Shown here: positions 1-5,092 of the stretch, one piece after another | How positions within the stretch are numbered: the first letter of the stretch is position 1 | Layout: each line of letters opens with the position of its first letter | Assembly: GCA_003266145.1 (NCBI GenBank) | Contig: MVJJ01000165.1 | Location: 1-5,092 of the forward strand | DNA length: 5,092 bases | DNA from: Methanosphaera sp. SHI613 | Lineage (GTDB): Archaea > Methanobacteriota > Methanobacteria > Methanobacteriales > Methanobacteriaceae | Direction of reading: 5' to 3' | Program-made: the position numbers and the translations under genes | The notes under the pieces: generated by a model | What the model was told of the DNA's origin: nothing | Seen by the model: only the letters and a program-made list of their open reading frames with translations | The model's database searches: none

Positions 1-874
1 GATATTTTATTCCTGTCGTGTTGATTTTTGTAACCAGACAATCGTCAACTTGGGTATCTGGTGAATATGATAATGCAAATGCAGTATTTCCGAGCATGGC
101 CATTGATGCACCTATGCTATCCTCTTCTAATTGCCCTATTATCTCTTCAAGTTCACCGTTTATGAGTTGTGTATTTTTGCTAAACCTGTTTGATAATTTG
201 ATGAAGTTTTCCATGTTAGGATTATTTGTTAACTCATTAAGCAAACGACTACCACTCTTATTTATTCTCATCTGATGGGTTGGATTTTCAATTATTGTAC
301 TTGTATTGAGTAAACCTATCGTTTTTGTAATAACATATATAGGTTTCGTGATTTGAATCTTATCAATAACTGCATTTACTGGTGTACCTTCCTTGAGTCT
401 GATTACACAGCCACCATACATCTCGGAGATAACGTCTCCCAAACCGCTGGATAAGGATACTTCAGCCAAATGTGCAATCTCACCAGCTTCTTTAAACGTA
501 ATGTTAATGCCAAGTAAGGAAGGCAGACTGGAACTGATGCCCAATGCAAAACTTGCACTGGTTCCAAAACCGGCACCGATATCCAATTTCAGTTCATGAT
601 TAATACTGATGTCATAATCCTCCAGGTTAACATCATATCTATCTGCAATTATATCAACAGTTTTCTTACTGATTGTATTGAATTTATCCTTTTTTCCATT
701 GACGGTTATTTCTAGCTTACCATTACCTTCACAAATGCTGCATGTAGTTACAACACCCTCATCCAATGTTATACCGGCACCCCTTGAGCCTTTAAGCAAG
801 GGATTGCTGTTTTGTATAATTTCAAAAAAACCTGTAATATGTCCGGGTACAAATACTTTAACTTCTTTAATCAT
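1..874 (-). CDS. Pantoate kinase (PoK), GHMP kinase family; 3' end cut by window edge
   Basis: Phosphorylates pantoate with ATP to 4-phosphopantoate in the cytoplasm. In most archaea this enzyme and phosphopantothenate synthetase replace bacterial pantothenate synthetase plus pantothenate kinase on the way to CoA. Reading from the ATG at 874 gives 291 codons without a stop to the left edge. The start MIKEVKVFVPGHITGFF and the following GSRGAGITLD (residues 29-38) are typical of this family. The GHMP ATP-binding loop is GAGFGTSASFALG at 100-112, a conserved SSGLGDV lies at 142-148, and SMAMLGNTAFAL at 257-268 is the C-terminal family motif. Family members are about 280-300 residues, so probably only a few residues are missing. 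The ATG is the only plausible start: the frame meets a stop at 901-899 with no ATG or GTG between. No Shine-Dalgarno sequence is visible, which suggests a short or absent leader. It is divergent from the PHP gene. The synthetase partner is not in view. Confidence 0.9.
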   Translation of the reverse strand, partial: MIKEVKVFVPGHITGFFEIIQNSNPLLKGSRGAGITLDEGVVTTCSICEGNGKLEITVNGKKDKFNTISKKTVDIIADRYDVNLEDYDISINHELKLDIGAGFGTSASFALGISSSLPSLLGINITFKEAGEIAHLAEVSLSSGLGDVISEMYGGCVIRLKEGTPVNAVIDKIQITKPIYVITKTIGLLNTSTIIENPTHQMRINKSGSRLLNELTNNPNMENFIKLSNRFSKNTQLINGELEEIIGQLEEDSIGASMAMLGNTAFALSYSPDTQVDDCLVTKINTTGIKY

Positions 875-953
875 ATAATAATATATATAATTACAAATTC
901 ATAAATATTATAAAAATTTTAAAATAATAAAAAAATATTTTTTAGAGGATAAC
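875..953. promoter_or_regulatory. Divergent promoter region between pantoate kinase and PHP genes
   Basis: These 79 bases are almost all A and T and separate two divergent starts, so they should carry both promoters. For the plus-strand gene a BRE/TATA-like stretch, ACAAATTCATAAATA at 893-907, would place transcription start near 928, leaving a leader of about 25 nt. For the minus-strand gene a TTTATAATA element at 914-906 would place the start near 885, leaving about 11 nt before the ATG. With such A+T-rich DNA the exact boxes are guesses; the presence of promoters here is much more certain than their position. Confidence 0.5.
945..948 (+). promoter_or_regulatory. Shine-Dalgarno site of the PHP gene
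   Basis: GAGG lies five bases before the ATG at 954 and is the only G-rich stretch in the spacer. It matches the core of the archaeal 16S rRNA tail complement and supports that ATG as the start. Confidence 0.6.
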
Positions 954-1628
954 ATGTCTGAAAACAAAAGAATTGATTTACATACCCATAGTATATTTAG
1001 TGATGGTGAACTCTTACCATCAGAATTGGTCCGTAGAGCTGACGTTTTAGGCCATAGCGCCATTGCAATAACCGATCACGTTGATGCATCAAACATAGAA
1101 GTGGCATCAAAAATAGTCGAAGCAGTAAATGATATCCGTGACAACTGGGATATTGAAGTAATTCCAGGAGTAGAAATCACACACACTCCAGTTGAAGTAA
1201 TAGATAAATTAGCAAATAAGGCAAGAAGCTACGGCGCTGAAATCGTTGTAGTTCACGGTGAAACAATTGTGGAACCTGTAAGGCCAGGTACAAATCGTGC
1301 AGCAGCAGAATGTCCTGAAATAGACATATTAGGTCATCCTGGATTAATCACACCTGAAGAAGTGGAAATAGCAATAGATAATGATGTGTCATTGGAAATC
1401 AGCGGTAGAAAAGGGCACTGTTTCGGTAACGGTCACGTTGCTAAATTAGGATTGGAATATGGTGCTAACCTTGTATTGGACAGTGATACACATGCACCTG
1501 ATGATTTAATTCCATATGAACTTGCAGTAAGAATAGCCAGAGGTGCTGAAATACCTGAAAGTGAATTGGATAACCTTTTAAAATATAATCCACAAAAAAT
1601 ACTGAAAAAAATAGGAATTAACTTATAA
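954..1628 (+). CDS. PHP-domain metal-dependent phosphoesterase (histidinol-phosphatase-like), substrate unknown
   Basis: A complete 224-residue PHP-domain protein, probably a cytoplasmic metal-dependent phosphoesterase. The full set of metal-site residues of active PHP enzymes is visible: HTH at 10-12 with Asp17 (HTHSIFSDG), His42 in TDH, Glu74 in PGVEI, His101 in VVHGE, His128 in GHPG, and Asp178/His180 in DSDTHAP. It is therefore probably catalytic rather than a degenerate relative. Databases often call such proteins histidinol phosphatase, but no his gene is near and the family includes phosphatases and nucleases with other substrates, so I do not assign histidinol phosphate. It stands alone on the plus strand, divergent from pantoate kinase and convergent with the arfC operon. 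The start at 954 has a GAGG site five bases upstream and begins directly with the first PHP strand. Confidence 0.88.
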   Translation: MSENKRIDLHTHSIFSDGELLPSELVRRADVLGHSAIAITDHVDASNIEVASKIVEAVNDIRDNWDIEVIPGVEITHTPVEVIDKLANKARSYGAEIVVVHGETIVEPVRPGTNRAAAECPEIDILGHPGLITPEEVEIAIDNDVSLEISGRKGHCFGNGHVAKLGLEYGANLVLDSDTHAPDDLIPYELAVRIARGAEIPESELDNLLKYNPQKILKKIGINL

Positions 1629-1666
1629 TTTCCTTTTTTTTAATTTTAAAAAATAATAAGCTAATT
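1629..1666. terminator. T-rich convergent terminator region
   Basis: This 38-bp spacer lies between two convergent stop codons. On the plus strand a run of eight T (1634-1641) follows the PHP stop. On the minus strand a run of six T (complement of 1648-1653) follows the arfC stop. The two runs can pair as a weak A:T hairpin with a six-base loop. Archaeal transcription ends on T-rich tracts without needing a strong hairpin, so it plausibly serves both transcripts. Confidence 0.5.
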
Positions 1667-2314
1667 TTAATAGATGACCTTATACTCGATTACAAGGTCT
1701 TCATCTAATTTATAATAATCTTCTATTTCTAGTTTTACACAAGAATCCTTATCAAAACCATTTCCATCCACTAACGTAATGGATTCTTTTCCTCCAAGTA
1801 TCTTGGATCCTATACATATTGAAATCTTATCGACCAACTGCTCTTCAAGCATGGAAAAATTGAGTGTTGCACCGCCTTCCAATAAAATAGAATTAATGCC
1901 CAAGTGGTATAACTGCTCCATTGCATCACTAAGGTCAACTCTATCTTCACCCGCACATAAAACGGTTGCATTTTCTGATAACTTTTCTACATCCTCTTTT
2001 TTAGCCTTATTTGAGGTTATAATAATGGTTTTTGCATCATCATTCAATACTCTTGAATTAAGAGGAGTACGTGCTTTGCTGTCAATAACTATCCTGGTTG
2101 GATTATCCTCTTTTTCAGAATCAATCTTATGGATGCTAAGGCGTGGATTATCAATTAGTACGGTATTTATTCCAACCATAATTGCATCATATTCTTTTCG
2201 TAACCTGTGAACACGCACCAAGTCTTCCTTTCCGGAAATCTTTAGGGTGGAATCTTTGGCGGCAATCTTACCATCGGCCGTCATTGCAGAATTCAAGTGG
2301 ATAAATGGTTTCAT
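1667..2314 (-). CDS. arfC: 2,5-diamino-6-ribosylamino-4(3H)-pyrimidinone 5'-phosphate reductase (archaeal RIB7 type)
   Basis: Reduces the ribosyl side chain of the pyrimidine made from GTP to a ribityl chain with NAD(P)H. This is an early step of riboflavin synthesis; the resulting ribityl-uracil also feeds the deazaflavin of F420 in methanogens. It is a stand-alone RibD C-terminal (dihydrofolate-reductase-like) domain, as in archaea and fungi. From the start chosen here it has 215 residues. Motifs are AMTADGKIA at 10-18, DAIMVGINTVLIDNPRL at 43-59, RIVIDS at 74-79, LLEGGATLN at 144-152 (dinucleotide-binding loop) and KILGGKE at 171-177. The frame extends upstream to a GTG at 2326 and an ATG at 2323. 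I chose the ATG at 2314 because GTGAT at 2326-2322 is then a well-spaced ribosome binding site and the protein begins MKPF as is usual. It is last in the minus-strand operon, 41 bp after the unknown gene. Confidence 0.9.
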   Translation of the reverse strand: MKPFIHLNSAMTADGKIAAKDSTLKISGKEDLVRVHRLRKEYDAIMVGINTVLIDNPRLSIHKIDSEKEDNPTRIVIDSKARTPLNSRVLNDDAKTIIITSNKAKKEDVEKLSENATVLCAGEDRVDLSDAMEQLYHLGINSILLEGGATLNFSMLEEQLVDKISICIGSKILGGKESITLVDGNGFDKDSCVKLEIEDYYKLDEDLVIEYKVIY

Positions 2315-2321
2315 AATAATC

Positions 2322-2326
2322 ATCAC
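2322..2326 (-). promoter_or_regulatory. Shine-Dalgarno site deciding the arfC start
   Basis: On the minus strand GTGAT matches the GGTGAT part of the archaeal anti-Shine-Dalgarno complement and lies seven bases before the ATG at 2314. It overlaps the upstream GTG and ATG that could otherwise be read as starts, which argues that those are not used. Confidence 0.5.
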
Positions 2327-2355
2327 GTGTAAACATTCTTATTAATGACATGTGC

Positions 2356-2739
2356 TTATTCATAATTAGGATTCAAGGCCTTTAATGTGTTTATTATGTT
2401 TTCACCGTTCCTGACGGCATTGATTAATACCTCATTAAATCCCTTTTCGATGATTTTTGAATTCTGAATAACCCACAATATCAAATCAGGATGATCTGTT
2501 AATCTAAGATTGCTTAAAGCTATAAAATCATTCATGTTGCCGCTTTTTATTGCAATATGCTTATCTCCATCTAATTTGATAGCCTTGACTGTGATGATTT
2601 CCTCATCGTTTTTGATGCTGAAGTAGTCTCCTATTTCACATATGTCATAAACGTTCTCTTCAATCTTCTGTAGGTCGGATGATATTTTTTCCTGATACTG
2701 CCTTCTTTTTTCTATGTATAATTTAACCATATCTTCCAT
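2356..2739 (-). CDS. Uncharacterised 127-residue protein in the mtxX-uppS-tatD-arfC operon
   Basis: I do not recognise this family. The protein has 127 residues and no signal peptide, membrane segment or cysteine metal motif; its only cysteine is in VYDICEIG. Residues 1-30 are charged and probably form an amphipathic helix, perhaps a short coiled coil (KLYIEKRRQYQEKISSDLQK). Residues about 33-70 alternate hydrophobic and charged residues in short strands (YFSIK, EIITVKAIKL, KHIAIKSG), like a small beta barrel or sheet. The rest (about 74-122) looks helical. It reads as a soluble cytoplasmic protein. Evidence that it is a real gene: it fills the space between tatD and arfC exactly, starting 12 bp after the tatD stop, and has the same base composition as its neighbours. 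The ATG at 2739 has only a weak ribosome binding site; an ATG three codons later (2730) is an alternative. Confidence 0.75.
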   Translation of the reverse strand: MEDMVKLYIEKRRQYQEKISSDLQKIEENVYDICEIGDYFSIKNDEEIITVKAIKLDGDKHIAIKSGNMNDFIALSNLRLTDHPDLILWVIQNSKIIEKGFNEVLINAVRNGENIINTLKALNPNYE

Positions 2740-2751
2740 GTCAACACACTC

Positions 2752-3510
2752 TCATAATTTATATACCTTGATGGCATTTTTTTCGGTCATTGACTCTATC
2801 TCATCAAATTCAATGTTTTTTGTTCGTTCAATTCTTTCAATTGTCTTTCTGATATTGGCTGGTTGATTCGGTTGTCCCTTAACGGGTGACAGGTAAGGAC
2901 TATCAGTTTCTGTCAGCATATTCTCCAGGGGAACTTTCTTAATGTTCTGTTTATGCTTCTTGGAAAACAATGCGTTTGTAGCGAAGGATATATAATATCC
3001 ATAGTCCACGGCTTCTACCGCAGTCTCTTTTTTGCCGCTAAAGCAATGGAAGATAACGTCTGGAAGTTGTGTGTACTTTTTAACGATATCCAATGCATGC
3101 TGTTCGGCTTCTCTCACATGTAAAACTACAGGCATATCATATTCACATGCTAATGTTAATAATTCATGGAATACGTTGTGCTGTCTTTTTAGTTCATCTT
3201 CAGGTCTTGGTGTAGCAAAGTCCAATCCAATCTCACCGATTGCATGGATATCATCCAGGTTATCGACTATCTGATTCAACGTTTCATTAACTCTTTCTTT
3301 ATTGTCTACACCTGCATATATTGGGTGGTAACCTATTGTTGACTTTATGAAATTAGGGTATTGTTTGCTTAATTCCAGGGAGCGTATATTTCCCTCTATG
3401 CTTGCTCCGCAGTCAACGATATATTTGAATTCCTTTTTTGACTCTTTAATTATGTCTTCTCTTGTATCGTTAAAATCTTCAAAGTTCAAATGACAATGTG
3501 CATCAATCAT
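2752..3510 (-). CDS. TatD-family metal-dependent deoxyribonuclease/hydrolase
   Basis: A 252-residue TatD-family TIM-barrel hydrolase, the usual family length. Studied members are cytoplasmic metal-dependent DNases (3'-5' exonuclease or repair-type activity); the substrate of this archaeal copy is not known. All expected metal ligands are present: His5 and His7 (DAHCHLNF), Glu93 (GEIGLDF), His131 (VLHVRE), His155 (FHCFSG) and Asp203 (ETDSPYL). GYHP at 60-63 and the end (SMTEKNAIKVYKL) are also typical. The ATG at 3510 is preceded, seven bases away, by AGGAG (3522-3518), which overlaps the uppS stop codon. The uppS-tatD gap is only 10 bp, so translation may be coupled. There is no sign of the bacterial Tat secretion genes for which the family was named. 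Confidence 0.92.
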   Translation of the reverse strand: MIDAHCHLNFEDFNDTREDIIKESKKEFKYIVDCGASIEGNIRSLELSKQYPNFIKSTIGYHPIYAGVDNKERVNETLNQIVDNLDDIHAIGEIGLDFATPRPEDELKRQHNVFHELLTLACEYDMPVVLHVREAEQHALDIVKKYTQLPDVIFHCFSGKKETAVEAVDYGYYISFATNALFSKKHKQNIKKVPLENMLTETDSPYLSPVKGQPNQPANIRKTIERIERTKNIEFDEIESMTEKNAIKVYKL

Positions 3511-3517
3511 AATTTAA

Positions 3518-3522
3518 CTCCT
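3518..3522 (-). promoter_or_regulatory. Shine-Dalgarno site of tatD
   Basis: AGGAG on the minus strand, seven bases before the tatD ATG, shares bases with the uppS TAG stop codon. This is the strongest ribosome binding site in the operon and fixes the tatD start. Confidence 0.7.
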
Positions 3523-4297
3523 ATCTTCCGAATCGTCTTTTTCTTTCAGTATATGAACGTATTGCTCTTAAAAAATCCACTTTCCTTAACTCCGGCCATA
3601 AGCTGTCTGTAAAGTATAGTTCGGAGTATGATGATTGCCATAACAGAAATCCGCTCAGACGTTCTTCCCCACTGGTTCTGATTATCAGGTTAGGATCGTC
3701 CAATCCTGCAGTATAAAGGTTGTCATTAATCAAATCCTCATTTATATCTTCGGCGGTAATTTCTCCTTTTTCAACCTTTTTGGCAATTTTTTTGAATGCA
3801 TCAACTATCTCTACCCTACCATCATATCCCATGGCAATATTAATCTGGTGTTTTGAGTAATTCTTGGTTGATTCTTCAGCGTCTGCTATTGCTTCACGAA
3901 CATCTTCCGGAAATAGTTCTAATTTACCGACAGCTTTTAGTTTAACTTCATGTTTTTGGATTTTTTTATTGGTACTAATGCTTAAAAAGCTTTTTACGAA
4001 TAAATCCATCAAATCCTTAACCTCTTCAGATGATCTATTGAAGTTTTCGGTACTGAAAGCGTATACCGTAACGATTTCTATACCTAAATCCACACACCAT
4101 TCCAAAACATTTTCAAGTGTATCAACACCTCTTTTATGTCCTTCAATGGCCTTTAAATTTCCCTGCATCTTGGAATAGCGTCTATTTCCATCCATGATAA
4201 TCGCAACATGCTTCGGCATCTTGGATTTATCTAGATTTCTTGAGATGTACCATTCATATACTGAGTATAACGGTTGTAATAATATCAAGTTAATCAT
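3521..4297 (-). CDS. uppS: Cis-prenyltransferase (archaeal polycis-polyprenyl diphosphate synthase, UppS family)
   Basis: Adds isopentenyl units in cis to an allylic primer, in archaea usually geranylgeranyl diphosphate, giving the long polyprenyl diphosphate that carries glycans for surface glycoproteins and, in Methanobacteriales, pseudomurein precursors. It acts at the inner face of the membrane. The 258 residues show the family regions in order: HVAIIMDGNRRY at 30-41 with catalytic Asp36, GHKRG at 53-57, VTVYAFSTENFNRS at 76-89, INIAMGYDGRVEIVDA at 152-167, and the pyrophosphate-binding RTSGEERLSGF at 207-217 followed by LLWQSSYSELYF (218-229). The roughly 26 residues before MPKHVAIIMDG (LYSVYEWYISRNL) are usual in archaeal homologues. 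The ATG at 4297 overlaps the mtxX stop by 8 bp, with AAAGG directly before it. Because that site is so close, a TTG at 4288 is possible. Confidence 0.93.
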   Translation of the reverse strand: MINLILLQPLYSVYEWYISRNLDKSKMPKHVAIIMDGNRRYSKMQGNLKAIEGHKRGVDTLENVLEWCVDLGIEIVTVYAFSTENFNRSSEEVKDLMDLFVKSFLSISTNKKIQKHEVKLKAVGKLELFPEDVREAIADAEESTKNYSKHQINIAMGYDGRVEIVDAFKKIAKKVEKGEITAEDINEDLINDNLYTAGLDDPNLIIRTSGEERLSGFLLWQSSYSELYFTDSLWPELRKVDFLRAIRSYTERKRRFGR

Positions 4298-5018
4298 CCT
4301 TTATTTGTTTGTCGTTATCAAATTTTCTTTTAGATTCGATAATGTTTACCAGTAATCTAATAGAATTAACATATCCTTCAACAGATTGTGATCTGGATGT
4401 ATCTATGAATAAGTTTGGCTGCTTTAATGTTAATGCACCATAACTTTTTATTCCGGCAACCAATACAAGACTTCTAAAAATAATATTTCCGATTATTCCA
4501 TCGGGTGCAATAATAATATTTGCATGGTCTTTAATCGCTTCTTCTATCAGGATATAATCATGTTTTATGTTATATTCCTCTTTTAAATCATTCACTACCT
4601 GTTCACATTCCTCAATGCTTTGATCGATTTTAGGACTTCTGCCCTTATCCTGCTTACGACCACCTGACAATAATGCAATTTTCGGTTCATATCCGGCCAA
4701 TTCAACAATACGTGAGCATTCAGCTACAATAACCTTCTTTGCACGAATGGTATCACATTCATCAATACCTACAGGTGCCAACATAAATTTGTGATTGTCT
4801 ATTTCGAGAATTGATGCTCTGAATATGTGAGGATATTCCTTTTTCAAGTCCATTATGATGTTGGATTCCAATGAACCTCTAATTACGCCATCTATTTCGG
4901 GATTATGAAAATAATCTAATAATTCCGTATTGGTACGGGCAACTTTGATTTCAAATGGAAACTGCTTAATTGCCTTTAATACATTCTTATTTTCCCCTAA
5001 ACCTATTGCTATCTTCAT
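4290..5018 (-). CDS. mtxX: Methanogen marker protein 4, MtxX (phosphotransacetylase-like)
   Basis: MtxX is a protein found almost only in methanogens and related to phosphate acetyl/butyryltransferases. Its name recalls methyltransferase-gene association, but its reaction is not established to my knowledge. The 242 residues cover the full family length. Recognisable parts are the N-terminal MKIAIGLGENKNVLKAI, DGVIRGSL (43-50), LAPVGIDE (80-87), the marker stretch LLSGGRKQDKGRS (116-128) and IIAPDGIIGNIIFRSLVLVAG (from 169). GALTL and FIDTSRSQS near the C-terminus resemble the substrate region of phosphotransacetylases. The charged tail (ESKRKFDNDKQIKDD) is not conserved-looking. The ATG at 5018 is the first possible start, since an in-frame stop lies six codons upstream, and AAGGTCA precedes it by five bases. 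It is the first gene of the minus-strand operon and overlaps uppS. Confidence 0.88.
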   Translation of the reverse strand: MKIAIGLGENKNVLKAIKQFPFEIKVARTNTELLDYFHNPEIDGVIRGSLESNIIMDLKKEYPHIFRASILEIDNHKFMLAPVGIDECDTIRAKKVIVAECSRIVELAGYEPKIALLSGGRKQDKGRSPKIDQSIEECEQVVNDLKEEYNIKHDYILIEEAIKDHANIIIAPDGIIGNIIFRSLVLVAGIKSYGALTLKQPNLFIDTSRSQSVEGYVNSIRLLVNIIESKRKFDNDKQIKDD

Positions 5019-5023
5019 GTATG

Positions 5024-5030
5024 TGACCTT
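5024..5030 (-). promoter_or_regulatory. Shine-Dalgarno site of mtxX
   Basis: AAGGTCA on the minus strand, five bases before the ATG, is a near match to the AGGTGA motif. It is the only G-rich stretch in the upstream spacer and supports the chosen start. Confidence 0.5.
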
Positions 5031-5039
5031 GATTTAAAA

Positions 5040-5085
5040 ATTTATTATATAATATTATAATCTTTATAATAATTAATATTAAAAT
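5040..5085 (-). promoter_or_regulatory. Probable promoter of the mtxX-uppS-tatD-orf127-arfC operon
   Basis: The spacer upstream of mtxX is nearly pure A and T, as in methanogen promoters. On the minus strand ATTATTATAAAG (5073-5062) is the TATA-like element best placed to leave a leader that contains the ribosome binding site. A second AT-rich element nearer the gene (5055-5041) would put the start inside or past that site. The exact box is uncertain, and the window ends before any upstream control sites. Confidence 0.4.
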
Positions 5086-5092
5086 TTATCTA

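Noticed and set aside
18..878. Three plus-strand open frames (18-275, 393-599, 678-878) as genes
   Set aside because: They lie antisense to the pantoate kinase gene, whose motifs are clear through the whole stretch. Their own products show no family features.
954..1628. Calling the PHP gene histidinol phosphatase, or an RNase P Rpp30-like subunit
   Set aside because: There is no histidine gene context for the first. RNase P PHP-fold subunits are not known to keep the full metal ligand set that is present here.
1779..2210. A 143-codon plus-strand frame opposite arfC
   Set aside because: It is a shadow of the arfC coding sequence, which carries recognisable reductase motifs; the product is Ser/Leu rich without any motif.
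2341..2360. ACATGT and CACGTG palindromes near the orf127-arfC gap as an operator
   Set aside because: Six-base palindromes are expected by chance, and CACGTG overlaps the arfC ribosome binding site; no longer dyad surrounds them.
3032..4178. Plus-strand frames opposite tatD (3032-3274) and uppS (3864-4178)
   Set aside because: Both lie inside genes with intact catalytic motifs on the minus strand and have no convincing ribosome binding site or family resemblance.
1..5092. CRISPR array, insertion sequence, tRNA/rRNA, att site or integrated element
   Set aside because: No regular repeats, terminal inverted repeats, transposase or integrase motifs, or tRNA-like folds were seen. Base composition and gene style are uniform across the window.

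Overview
The window looks like ordinary chromosome from a low-GC methanogenic archaeon, most likely in the Methanobacteriales (Methanobrevibacter/Methanosphaera-like). This rests on gene content: a methanogen marker protein (MtxX), the archaeal pantoate kinase of CoA synthesis, the archaeal/fungal-type early riboflavin reductase, and a cis-prenyltransferase of archaeal form. AT-rich spacers with TATA-box-like elements and GGTGAT-type ribosome binding sites agree. The genus is an inference.

Layout, left to right. Positions 1-874 (minus) hold a nearly complete pantoate kinase gene that runs off the left edge. A 79-bp AT-rich divergent promoter region (875-953) separates it from a plus-strand PHP-family metallohydrolase gene (954-1628). 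A short T-rich convergent terminator region (1629-1666) follows. From 5018 down to 1667 five genes lie head to tail on the minus strand: mtxX, uppS, tatD, a 127-residue protein I do not recognise, and arfC (diaminoribosylaminopyrimidinone phosphate reductase). Spacing is an 8-bp overlap, then 10 bp, 12 bp and 41 bp, so they are probably one transcript from a promoter near 5040-5085.

The operon mixes functions: a methanogen-specific phosphotransacetylase-like protein, polyprenyl carrier-lipid synthesis, a TatD-type nuclease, an unknown protein and a riboflavin/F420 precursor enzyme. The two genes on the left concern CoA synthesis (pantoate kinase) and an unassigned phosphoesterase. All recognised enzymes keep the expected catalytic or metal-binding residues, and no frameshift or decayed gene is visible. 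I found no mobile element, CRISPR array, tRNA or rRNA. No gene-free stretch exceeds 80 bp. I see no clear evidence of an undescribed system; the best leads are the unknown 127-residue protein, the mtxX-uppS overlap and the unassigned substrate of the PHP enzyme.
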